Shown here piece after piece: positions 1 to 4,582 of a stretch of 5,943 nucleotides of DNA (within the stretch, counting starts at the first letter, position 1; the number at the start of each line of letters is the position of its first letter). The stretch covers positions 1-5,943 of the forward strand of contig JAKFUJ010000372.1 of the NCBI GenBank assembly GCA_021732805.1, in the 5' to 3' direction. The translations under genes were made by a program, and so were the position numbers. A model generated the notes under the pieces. It was given only the letters and a program-made list of their open reading frames with translations, did no database searches and was not told the DNA's origin. Origin of the DNA: Betaproteobacteria bacterium (GTDB taxonomy: Bacteria; Pseudomonadota; Gammaproteobacteria; Burkholderiales; SG8-41).

Positions 1-314
1 CGATTGCCGTGACCAGCGAAAAACGTTTTCCGCTGACGCCCGATCTGCCCACGATGTCGGAATCCGGCCTGCCCGGTTTTGAAACCACCGCCTGGCAGGG
101 ACTGGTCGCGCCCGCGCGCACGCCGCCCGCGATCATCAAACGCCTGAACGCCGAGGCGGTGCAGGTCATCAACCAGCCGGCGATGCGCGAGCGCATGATC
201 CAGAACGGCGCCGAACCCGTCGGCAGCACGCCCGAAGAACTGTGGACATTCGCACGCAAGCAGATCGAGAAATGGGGCAAGGTCATCAAGGCTGCAGGCA
301 TTACCCCGAACTGA
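1..314 (+). CDS. Bug/TctC-family tripartite tricarboxylate transporter solute-binding protein, 3' end only
   Basis: Only the C-terminal part (about 104 residues) is in the window; the gene runs off the left edge and the first complete codon is at position 3. The readable protein begins IAVTSEKRFP and carries the typical Bug-family C-terminal half: a PDLPTMSESGLPGFE segment (the family's PDVPT-x-E-x-G region), then WQGLVAPARTPPAIIKRLN, and an ending of the type KVIKAAGITPN. Family members are secreted periplasmic receptors that bind organic acids, sometimes feeding a TctAB membrane pair, often as orphans. No TctA or TctB gene is visible here. The stop lies 91 bases before a CoA-transferase gene on the same strand, so the two are probably co-transcribed and the bound ligand is plausibly a carboxylate later handled as a CoA ester. 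Family assignment is firm; the ligand is unknown. Confidence 0.93.
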   Translation, partial: IAVTSEKRFPLTPDLPTMSESGLPGFETTAWQGLVAPARTPPAIIKRLNAEAVQVINQPAMRERMIQNGAEPVGSTPEELWTFARKQIEKWGKVIKAAGITPN

Positions 315-333
315 TTGATCAAACCAATATACC

Positions 334-362
334 GTTCGCCCTGAGCCCGTCGAAGGGTGAAC
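334..362. repeat. Short dispersed-type palindromic repeat between receptor and CoA-transferase genes
   Basis: Nine-base arms at 334-342 (GTTCGCCCT) and 354-362 (AGGGTGAAC) pair with one G.T mismatch around an 11-base loop containing GAGCCCGTCGA. From memory, the pattern GTTCGCCCTGAGC...GTCGAAGGG is a widespread intergenic repeat in proteobacterial genomes, so this is probably a dispersed extragenic palindrome rather than a site specific to this operon. It lacks the GTAG end of the other repeats in the window and is not followed by a T-run, so it is not a convincing intrinsic terminator. It could still tune the ratio of the two flanking genes by forming an mRNA stem. Confidence 0.65.
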
Positions 363-405
363 AGCCGACTGAACGAATCATTTTTCAAGCAAAGGGATAA
401 CCATC

Positions 406-1608
406 GTGGCAACGAACAACAACGGCCCCCTCTCCCGCTTTACCGTCCTCGACCTCACCCGCGCCCGCTCCGGCCCCACGGCCGTGCGCCAGCTCGCCGA
501 CTGGGGCGCCAAGGTCATCAAGATTGAAGAACTCGGCGAACAGGACGGGGACGGCAGCCCCTTCGACAAACGCCACGGTCCCGATTTCCAGAACCTGCAT
601 CGCAACAAGCGCAGCATCACGCTGAACCTGAAATCGCCTGAAGGCGTCGCCGTATTCAAAAAAATGACCGCCACCGCCGACGTCATCGTCGAGAACTACC
701 GGCCCAAGGTAAAGAACCGCCTCGGTATCGATTACGAAACCATCCGCAAGATCAATCCGCGCATTGTTTACGCCAGCATCAGCGGCTTCGGTCAGGACGG
801 TCCCTACGCCGACCGCCCCGGCCTCGATCAGGTCGCGCAGGGCATGAGCGGCCTGATGTCGATCACCGGCCTGCCCGGACAAGGCCCCGTGCGCGCCGGC
901 ATCGCCATCGGTGACTCCAGCGCCGGCATGTATCTCGCATTCGGCATCGTCACCGCGCTGCTCGACCGCGAACACACGGGAGAAGGCCAATGGGTGCACA
1001 CCTCATTGCTGCAGGCCTTGATCGCGATGACAGACTTTCAGGCCGCGCGCTGGACCGTCGCCCAGGAAGTCGCCGGACAGGCCGGCAACAACCACCCCAC
1101 CGCGATTCCCACCGGCAGCTACAAGACCAGTGACGGATACATCAACATTGCCGGCTCCGGCCAGCTGTTCGAACGCCTGTGCAAGGCCATCGATCTGCCT
1201 GACGTGCCGAACAATCCGGATTATTCCGGATCGAAAGTCCGCTACAAGAACCGCGAAGCGCTGAACAAGATCATCGCGGAACAGATCGAAAAACGCACTT
1301 CGGCGGAATGGATCGAATCACTGAACAAGGCTGGTGTGCCTTGTGGGCCGATTTACAAGATCAATGAAGTGTTTGCCGATCCACAGGTGCAGCACCTGGG
1401 CATTGCTGCGCCGGTGAAGCACTACAAGCTGGGAGATATTGGCGTCGTAAAAAACGGCATCAATTTTTCGAAGACACCGTTCAAGGTGCGCAATGCGGCA
1501 CCGGATCGGGGGGCGGAGACGGATGAGATTCTGAAAGAGTATGGATACGGCGAGGCAGATATTGCCCGACTAAAAACTGCCGGCGTGACGGAAATATTAG
1601 CTAAGTAA
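406..1608 (+). CDS. Class III (CaiB/BaiF family) CoA-transferase
   Basis: A complete 400-residue protein, the usual length for the family. These cytoplasmic enzymes move CoA between acyl-CoA and a free carboxylate through an aspartyl-CoA thioester; relatives include formyl-CoA transferase, carnitine CoA-transferase and alpha-methylacyl-CoA racemase. Visible family segments are LDLTRARSGPTAVRQLADWGA (about 15-35), the NLHRNKRSITLNLKSPEG stretch (63-80), DVIVENYRP (92-100), SGFGQDGPYADRPGLD (126-141) and IAIGDSSAGMYLA (166-178). Asp170 in the last motif matches the catalytic Asp (169 in formyl-CoA transferase). The GTG start is chosen because AAAGGG at 391-396 lies nine bases upstream and the protein then begins at the normal place before LDLTR. 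The receptor gene upstream suggests a carboxylate substrate taken up from outside. The exact acyl donor and acceptor cannot be read from the sequence. Confidence 0.95.
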   Translation: MATNNNGPLSRFTVLDLTRARSGPTAVRQLADWGAKVIKIEELGEQDGDGSPFDKRHGPDFQNLHRNKRSITLNLKSPEGVAVFKKMTATADVIVENYRPKVKNRLGIDYETIRKINPRIVYASISGFGQDGPYADRPGLDQVAQGMSGLMSITGLPGQGPVRAGIAIGDSSAGMYLAFGIVTALLDREHTGEGQWVHTSLLQALIAMTDFQAARWTVAQEVAGQAGNNHPTAIPTGSYKTSDGYINIAGSGQLFERLCKAIDLPDVPNNPDYSGSKVRYKNREALNKIIAEQIEKRTSAEWIESLNKAGVPCGPIYKINEVFADPQVQHLGIAAPVKHYKLGDIGVVKNGINFSKTPFKVRNAAPDRGAETDEILKEYGYGEADIARLKTAGVTEILAK

Positions 1609-1652
1609 TTGTTTTTAATAATTATTTATATCGCAGAGACCTTGGGTGCCAC

Positions 1653-1688
1653 GTGTTGTCGTAATTGACAACACCCTCCGCTGTTGTC
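1653..1688. promoter_or_regulatory. Three-half-site palindromic operator of the toxin-antitoxin pair
   Basis: Perfect eight-base inverted arms, GTGTTGTC at 1653-1660 and GACAACAC at 1667-1674, are separated by six bases. A third half-site, TGTTGTC, follows at 1682-1688, so the heptamer occurs three times in alternating orientation. The array overlaps the -35 element and abuts the -10 element of the predicted promoter at 1665-1693. The architecture is what one expects for autorepression by a DNA-binding antitoxin, and the second gene of the pair encodes a winged-HTH protein. The repeats are seen directly; the identity of the binding protein is inference. Confidence 0.7.
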
Positions 1689-1693
1689 ATTAT
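1665..1693 (+). promoter_or_regulatory. Predicted sigma70 promoter of the toxin-antitoxin operon
   Basis: A consensus -35 hexamer TTGACA (1665-1670) is followed after exactly 17 bases by CATTAT (1688-1693), a 4/6 match to TATAAT that keeps the important A2 and T6. Transcription would start at about 1700, essentially at the ATG at 1701, so the transcript would be leaderless or nearly so. That agrees with the lack of any Shine-Dalgarno sequence before 1701. The promoter lies inside the palindromic operator. Confidence 0.65.
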
Positions 1694-1700
1694 CTCCAAC

Positions 1701-1997
1701 ATGAAAGCCGTCAACCTGCTGCGCACGCGCATCGCGTACTCGGAGACGGCATTCGCGGAGCTGGTGTTGTGGCAATTGCCCAAACCCCTGCCGGGCTCGT
1801 CGCACCAATTCAAATATCGGCTGGCTTATGTCGTCAACGGCGAATGCGTTATTCGCTACGACAACGAATCAGGCAAAGGCGATCATCGGCACTACGGCGA
1901 GACCGAGACACGCTACCGCTTTGTTGACCCTGATCGAATGATCAGGGACTTTCAACAGGACATTGAAAGGTGGGACCATGAAAACAGTCATTCTTGA
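1701..1997 (+). CDS. TumE-family (DUF6516) toxin-like protein of a toxin-antitoxin pair
   Basis: A 98-residue protein starting MKAVNLLRTRIAYSETAFAE. It matches the small family I know as DUF6516, now annotated as TumE-type toxin: an N-terminal beta-rich part, the signature LWQLPKPLPGSSHQFKYRL (about 23-41), then IRYDNESGKGDHRHYG (51-66), and a final RFVDPDRMIRDFQQDI helix. The conserved Asp/Lys/His cluster in GKGDHRH is the likely functional core; the toxic activity is unknown to me. ATG 1701 is preferred over an in-frame TTG at 1665, because 1665 lies inside the -35 box and MKA...LL is the family's usual start. There is no ribosome-binding site, which fits leaderless initiation. The 3' end overlaps the downstream HTH gene by 20 bases, typical of a coupled toxin-antitoxin operon. 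Family recognition is from memory. Confidence 0.78.
   Translation: MKAVNLLRTRIAYSETAFAELVLWQLPKPLPGSSHQFKYRLAYVVNGECVIRYDNESGKGDHRHYGETETRYRFVDPDRMIRDFQQDIERWDHENSHS
1928..1969 (+). promoter_or_regulatory. Tandem hairpins occluding the antitoxin ribosome-binding site
   Basis: Two perfect inverted repeats sit next to each other inside the end of the toxin gene. The first has eight-base arms CCCTGATC (1928-1935) and GATCAGGG (1940-1947) with a four-base GAAT loop. The second has seven-base arms CTTTCAA (1949-1955) and TTGAAAG (1963-1969) with a seven-base loop. The 3' arm of the second contains most of the Shine-Dalgarno AAAGG (1966-1970) of the gene starting at 1978. In RNA this would hide the site until a ribosome translating the toxin gene opens it. 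The pairing is visible; the regulatory role is inferred. Confidence 0.5.
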
Positions 1998-2325
1998 TGT
2001 GCGCAATCCGAAAGAAGCACTGCAGGACTTCACGCAAACCTGGAAGTCCGGCAAATCCGCCAAGGCAGCGCGAATCAGCTTCGCCAGCCCGGAACTGCTG
2101 TGGAAAGTGCTGACCGCCAAACGCTGGGAACTGCTCAAGTCTCTTTGCGGTGCGGGGCCGGTGTCGATCCGCGAAGCCGCACGCCGTACCGAACGTGATG
2201 TCAAGGCCGTGCACGGCGATGTCACCGCCCTGCTCAACGCCGGCGTGCTGGAACGTTCTGAGGATGGACAGATCGTGTTTCCGTATGAGGCGGTGAAGGT
2301 GCAGTTTTTGCTGGAAGCGGCTTGA
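1978..2325 (+). CDS. Winged-HTH DNA-binding protein, probable antitoxin partner (HVO_A0114-like)
   Basis: A 115-residue protein. An N-terminal MKTVILDVRNPKEALQDF segment is followed by a basic helix region (about 21-50) and a winged helix-turn-helix at about 51-103: RWELLKSLCGAGPVSIREAA, recognition-helix region RDVKAVHGDVTALLNAGVLE, and a wing DGQIVFPYEAV. It resembles the HVO_A0114-type putative DNA-binding proteins that I recall pairing with DUF6516/TumE genes. The ATG at 1978 follows AAAGG (1966-1970) by seven bases; an in-frame TTG at 1963 lies before that site and is rejected. It begins 20 bases inside the toxin gene, so translation is probably coupled. Expected roles are neutralising the toxin and repressing the operon at the 1653-1688 operator. 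The DNA-binding fold is well supported; the antitoxin role is inferred from gene pairing. Confidence 0.8.
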   Translation: MKTVILDVRNPKEALQDFTQTWKSGKSAKAARISFASPELLWKVLTAKRWELLKSLCGAGPVSIREAARRTERDVKAVHGDVTALLNAGVLERSEDGQIVFPYEAVKVQFLLEAA

Positions 2326-2339
2326 CATGACCAGCTATT

Positions 2340-2398
2340 CGGCGCAATGCGCCCCGAAGGAAGTTCCCTTGGAGGGCGCTGCACTTTTTACGCCCTAC
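2340..2398 (-). repeat. REP-like palindrome, copy A (59 bp, long form)
   Basis: It has the same length as copy B (3334-3392) and matches it at 53 of 59 positions by eye. Read on the minus strand it starts with GTAG (2398-2395), the tetranucleotide conserved at one end of REP elements mobilised by RAYT proteins. It contains the inner GCGCCCC...GGGCGC stem. The outer stem that is perfect in copy B (GGCGCAAT with ATTGCGCC) is decayed here to ...TTTACGCC, so this looks like an older copy. It lies between the HTH gene and the orphan gene and ends 14 bases before the orphan's start codon. Confidence 0.85.
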
Positions 2399-2412
2399 TC
2401 GATATTAAACTC

Positions 2413-2730
2413 ATGAAAACGCTCAAAGAATTGCACGATGTGTTGACCAATGAATTGCAACTTCTACAAGAACTTCCACATCCAGGACGTTGGCGCATCT
2501 ATTACCACAAGAGAATTGACCAGAATCCGACGACCTCCACGCGCCTCATAAAAATCATATTTGATACGGATGAATCAATCTTGGCGATTCAGCTTTGCGC
2601 ATCCTCTGATAACAACAATGCGGTTCTTCTTCCACTGCCAATCGACAAAAATCAGCTAAATTTGGCAATCGAAAAGGAAATAAAACTTCTGTCAACAAAC
2701 AAGAAAGCAAAGACCAACCGGCTTGCGTAG
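2413..2730 (+). CDS. Orphan hypothetical protein, AT-rich, between two REP copies
   Basis: I do not recognise this 105-residue protein. It starts MKTLKELHDVLTNELQLLQE, a likely amphipathic helix, followed by RWRIYYHKRI and RLIKIIFDTDESILAIQLCA, which read as beta strands, then VLLPLPIDKNQLNLAIEKEI and a lysine-rich tail. No signal peptide or membrane segment is seen. Codon use is clearly more AT-rich than in the catabolic genes (many AAA, AAT, TTG and ATA codons), which suggests acquired DNA. ATG 2413 is chosen because upstream in-frame sequence is REP copy A; there is no good Shine-Dalgarno before it. The TAG stop (2728-2730) is part of the GTAG end of REP copy C, so the natural C-terminus may have been altered by REP insertion. 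It could be a decaying cargo gene. That it is expressed at all is unproven. Confidence 0.55.
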   Translation: MKTLKELHDVLTNELQLLQELPHPGRWRIYYHKRIDQNPTTSTRLIKIIFDTDESILAIQLCASSDNNNAVLLPLPIDKNQLNLAIEKEIKLLSTNKKAKTNRLA

Positions 2731-2758
2731 GGCGCAATAAGCGCAGCGCATTGCGCCG
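2727..2758 (+). repeat. REP-like palindrome, copy C (32 bp, short form, inverted)
   Basis: It begins with GTAG (2727-2730) and pairs GGCGCAAT (2731-2738) with ATTGCGCC (2750-2757) around an inner GCGC-rich loop. Its reverse complement equals the two ends of copy B (13 bases on one side, 18 with one difference on the other) without the middle 27 bases. Orientation is opposite to copies A and B. It lies 17 bases beyond the RAYT stop codon, so copies B and C bracket the transposase gene as inverted repeats. The 32 bases could also fold as a weak bidirectional transcript end. Confidence 0.85.
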
Positions 2759-2775
2759 CATGCATCGCCAGCGCA

Positions 2776-3306
2776 TCAATCATCGTAGCGTAATCCCCCA
2801 GCGTCTCCGCCACCCCAATCCGCCGGATAAACACCCTCTTCGACCAACCGATGAAACGTCGAATACGGCCAGTCGATTACCTGCCGCACCAAGCCATGCT
2901 TCACCGGATTGAAATGTACGTAATCCATGTGCACGCGGAAATCTGCCTCATCGCGGATCAGGTGTTCCCAATACCGCCGTTGCCAGATGCCGCGTTCGCC
3001 ACGTGCGACCCTCACCGCTGACCGCCGTTCCGTTTTCGGCAACCCTTTCGAGAAGTTCATCTTTATTAGGCGCCAGCGGTTTTCGTAATCCGCATCGCCC
3101 TCCGGCAATTCGATCACGCAATGCAGGTGATCGGGCAGCACAACCCAGCCGTGGATATGGAATGGACGGCGCTGGCGGACAACTTCAACCGTGCTCCGCA
3201 ACAGGTCAATCCTGTCGATCAGTAGCGTATTGCCCCGCCGTTGCAGCAAATTGACGGTGAAGAAATACGTGCCTCCGGGATGCCAAGTGCGGTGGTAGTT
3301 GGGCAT
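2776..3306 (-). CDS. REP-associated tyrosine transposase (RAYT, Y1 HUH superfamily)
   Basis: A complete 176-residue protein, normal for RAYTs (TnpA-REP), which are single-domain HUH nucleases that cut and join single-stranded REP DNA using one tyrosine. Visible family landmarks: the N-terminus MPNYHRTWHPGGTYFFTVNL, then HIHGWVVLPDHLHCVIELP (about 50-68) with the metal-binding His-Leu-His at 60-62, RWRLIKMNFSKGLPK (77-91), the IWQRRYWEHLIRDEADF block (107-123) and DYVHFNPVKHGLV (128-140), where Tyr129 is the expected catalytic residue. All key residues are present, so the enzyme may be active. The start has no clear Shine-Dalgarno but matches the family's normal N-terminus. REP copies B (28 bases upstream of the start) and C (17 bases after the stop) flank it. 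RAYTs are usually single-copy and inherited vertically rather than acting as ordinary insertion sequences. Confidence 0.95.
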   Translation of the reverse strand: MPNYHRTWHPGGTYFFTVNLLQRRGNTLLIDRIDLLRSTVEVVRQRRPFHIHGWVVLPDHLHCVIELPEGDADYENRWRLIKMNFSKGLPKTERRSAVRVARGERGIWQRRYWEHLIRDEADFRVHMDYVHFNPVKHGLVRQVIDWPYSTFHRLVEEGVYPADWGGGDAGGLRYDD

Positions 3307-3333
3307 TGGGTCAGTGTTTCATTGCTCTACATA

Positions 3334-3392
3334 CGGCGCAATGCGCCCCGAAGGAAGTCCCCTTGGGGGGCGCTTCGCTTATTGCGCCCTAC
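3334..3392 (-). repeat. REP-like palindrome, copy B (59 bp, long form, intact)
   Basis: The best-preserved copy. Read on the minus strand it starts GTAG (3392-3389). The outer stem GGCGCAAT (3335-3342) with ATTGCGCC (3381-3388) is perfect. Inside it, GCGCCCC pairs with GGGGCGC, followed by AAGG with CCTT, giving a long imperfect cruciform. It matches copy A at 53 of 59 positions and lies 28 bases upstream of the RAYT start, in the untranslated region or promoter of that gene. Confidence 0.88.
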
Positions 3393-3404
3393 ATCTTTGC
3401 CTTT

Positions 3405-3436
3405 AATAAAAAGAAAGGGCCGCTTTCGCGGCCCTT
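3405..3436 (-). terminator. Intrinsic terminator of the minus-strand catabolic operon
   Basis: A perfect nine-base stem, AAGGGCCGC (3415-3423) with GCGGCCCTT (3428-3436), closes a four-base loop. Read on the minus strand, it is followed directly by a T-rich run (TCTTTTTATT). It lies 26 bases beyond the stop codon of the Ldh_2 gene and marks the end of that operon. On the plus strand the stem is followed by GGTGTTTA, so termination there is doubtful. Confidence 0.9.
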
Positions 3437-3462
3437 GGTGTTTATACAATAAGCATTTGATT

Positions 3463-4515
3463 TTATTGATAATTTATCATCCCGCCCGCGGCAATGATCT
3501 TCAGTGACTCCACCACCTTCTTGTCCACCAGAATCCCCTCCTCGCGCCGCCGCTCGCGCTCACGATAAGCGCGCTCTGACGGAATACGGATCTCGTCGAC
3601 GCCGGGTTGTTTCGGCGTGTCCTTGATCTGCTGCACGTACTCCCCCATGCGTTTCGGAAACTCGCCGCCGGGCAGCATGATTTCCGGATCGACGACCCAG
3701 AAATGGAACGCGTAGTCGCGCACATTGCCTTTTGCCAGATGTGCGCCGGCGAGTATGCCCAGCGCCTGGATCGCGAATGACAGGCCGTAACCCTTGTGGC
3801 CGCCGAACGGTGCAACGCCGCCTTTGAGCACTTCACTGCCATCGGTGGACGGGCGGCCCTGCGCATCAAAACCCACACCTTCCGGCAACGGTTCGCCGAG
3901 GTGGGCATGCAGCATGACCTCGCCCCACATGAAGGATGCGGTGCCCATGTCGACGACGACCGGCCCGTTGTCCGACGGAAAACCGAAGCAGATCGGATTG
4001 GTGCCGAGCATCGGTTTCGCCGCGCCGGGTGGCAATACACGCGGTGACGCAGCCGAGGTATGGAATGCCACCAGCCCTTCCTTGACGATTTTTTCGACAA
4101 AGTAGGCGTTGCGGCCGCTGTAATAACTGTTGAATGCGCCGACCGTGGCCATGCCCGAGGTTTTGGCTTTTTTGATCGCGACTTCGGCTGCACGATAGGC
4201 CGCGACATAACCGATGTTGTTGCCGCCGTCGATCAGTGCCGATACGGGGGTTTCACGGACGATGCTGACCGGGTTGCGTGTCTGTTTGGTTTTGACGTCA
4301 GTAGCGATCGCCAGCACGCGTGGCAGGCCGGCAAAACGGTAGCCGCACAGTGAATTGTCGACGAGTTGGTCGATGGTGATGCGTGCATCTTCGCCGCTGT
4401 AACCCACAGCCTCCAGTGCACGCTGGCCCAGTTCGGCCGCCTCTTCGGCGGACAGACGCAGGAAATCGGGATGGTCGGCGTCCAGCAAGGCGCTGGCGGC
4501 GGACTTGTTCGGCAT
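3463..4515 (-). CDS. Ldh_2-family (malate/L-lactate dehydrogenase type 2) oxidoreductase with atypical active site
   Basis: A complete 350-residue protein, normal for this cytoplasmic NAD(P)-dependent family, which includes L-sulfolactate, ureidoglycolate and Delta1-piperideine-2-carboxylate enzymes. Landmarks: LSAEEAAELGQRALEAVGYS (about 21-40), PPGAAKPMLGTNPICFGFPS (162-181), VVVDMGTASFMWGEV (186-200), PEGVGFDAQGRPSTDGSEVL (211-230), GGHKGYGLSFAIQALGILAG (238-257) and a C-terminal RERERRREEGILVDKKVVESL. The ATG is preferred over TTG at 4521 because GGAG (4525-4528) is nine bases before the ATG but only three before the TTG. Two expected active-site histidines are not seen: the usual SHG is FAG (Ala62), and the usual NS-x-H-x-G is NSYYSG (Tyr132). 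Family membership is firm; a normal 2-oxoacid dehydrogenase activity is not. It is probably the last gene of the operon, 67 bases after the receptor gene. Confidence 0.9.
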   Translation of the reverse strand: MPNKSAASALLDADHPDFLRLSAEEAAELGQRALEAVGYSGEDARITIDQLVDNSLCGYRFAGLPRVLAIATDVKTKQTRNPVSIVRETPVSALIDGGNNIGYVAAYRAAEVAIKKAKTSGMATVGAFNSYYSGRNAYFVEKIVKEGLVAFHTSAASPRVLPPGAAKPMLGTNPICFGFPSDNGPVVVDMGTASFMWGEVMLHAHLGEPLPEGVGFDAQGRPSTDGSEVLKGGVAPFGGHKGYGLSFAIQALGILAGAHLAKGNVRDYAFHFWVVDPEIMLPGGEFPKRMGEYVQQIKDTPKQPGVDEIRIPSERAYRERERRREEGILVDKKVVESLKIIAAGGMINYQ

Positions 4516-4524
4516 GTTCAATTT

Positions 4525-4528
4525 CTCC
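4525..4528 (-). promoter_or_regulatory. Ribosome-binding site that sets the Ldh_2 gene start
   Basis: GGAG on the minus strand lies nine bases before the ATG at 4515 but only three bases before an in-frame TTG at 4521. The longer start is therefore unlikely. Confidence 0.75.
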
Positions 4529-4582
4529 GTTGTTTCATCGCGCTTTCACACGATTTGGTTCTGGCAATAATTCAATAAACGA

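Noticed and set aside
385..999. Long minus-strand open frame (204 codons) opposite the CoA-transferase gene
   Set aside because: It is antisense to a clear family protein. Its product is rich in Ala, Gly, Asp and Val as expected from mirrored GC-rich codons, and no family motif is seen.
1600..1630. Possible terminator after the CoA-transferase gene
   Set aside because: There is a T-rich, AT-rich stretch but no GC-rich stem before it, so intrinsic termination cannot be supported.
1665..1700. Longer toxin start at TTG 1665
   Set aside because: This codon is inside the predicted -35 element, has no ribosome-binding site, and adds 12 residues absent from the family pattern.
2347..2412. Longer start for the orphan gene inside REP copy A
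   Set aside because: The added residues are a translation of the repeat itself.
2340..3392. Insertion sequence or composite transposon
   Set aside because: The transposase is a RAYT rather than a DDE or IS200-type element. The repeats are REP palindromes with GTAG ends, and no target-site duplication is seen outside copies A and B.
2340..3392. CRISPR-like repeat array
   Set aside because: Three palindromic copies in mixed orientation are separated by about 330 and 575 bases that contain genes, not short spacers.
3501..4208. Minus-strand open frame of 235 codons in a second frame of the Ldh_2 gene
   Set aside because: An Arg/Ser/Cys-rich product from a shifted frame of a real gene; no recognisable domain.
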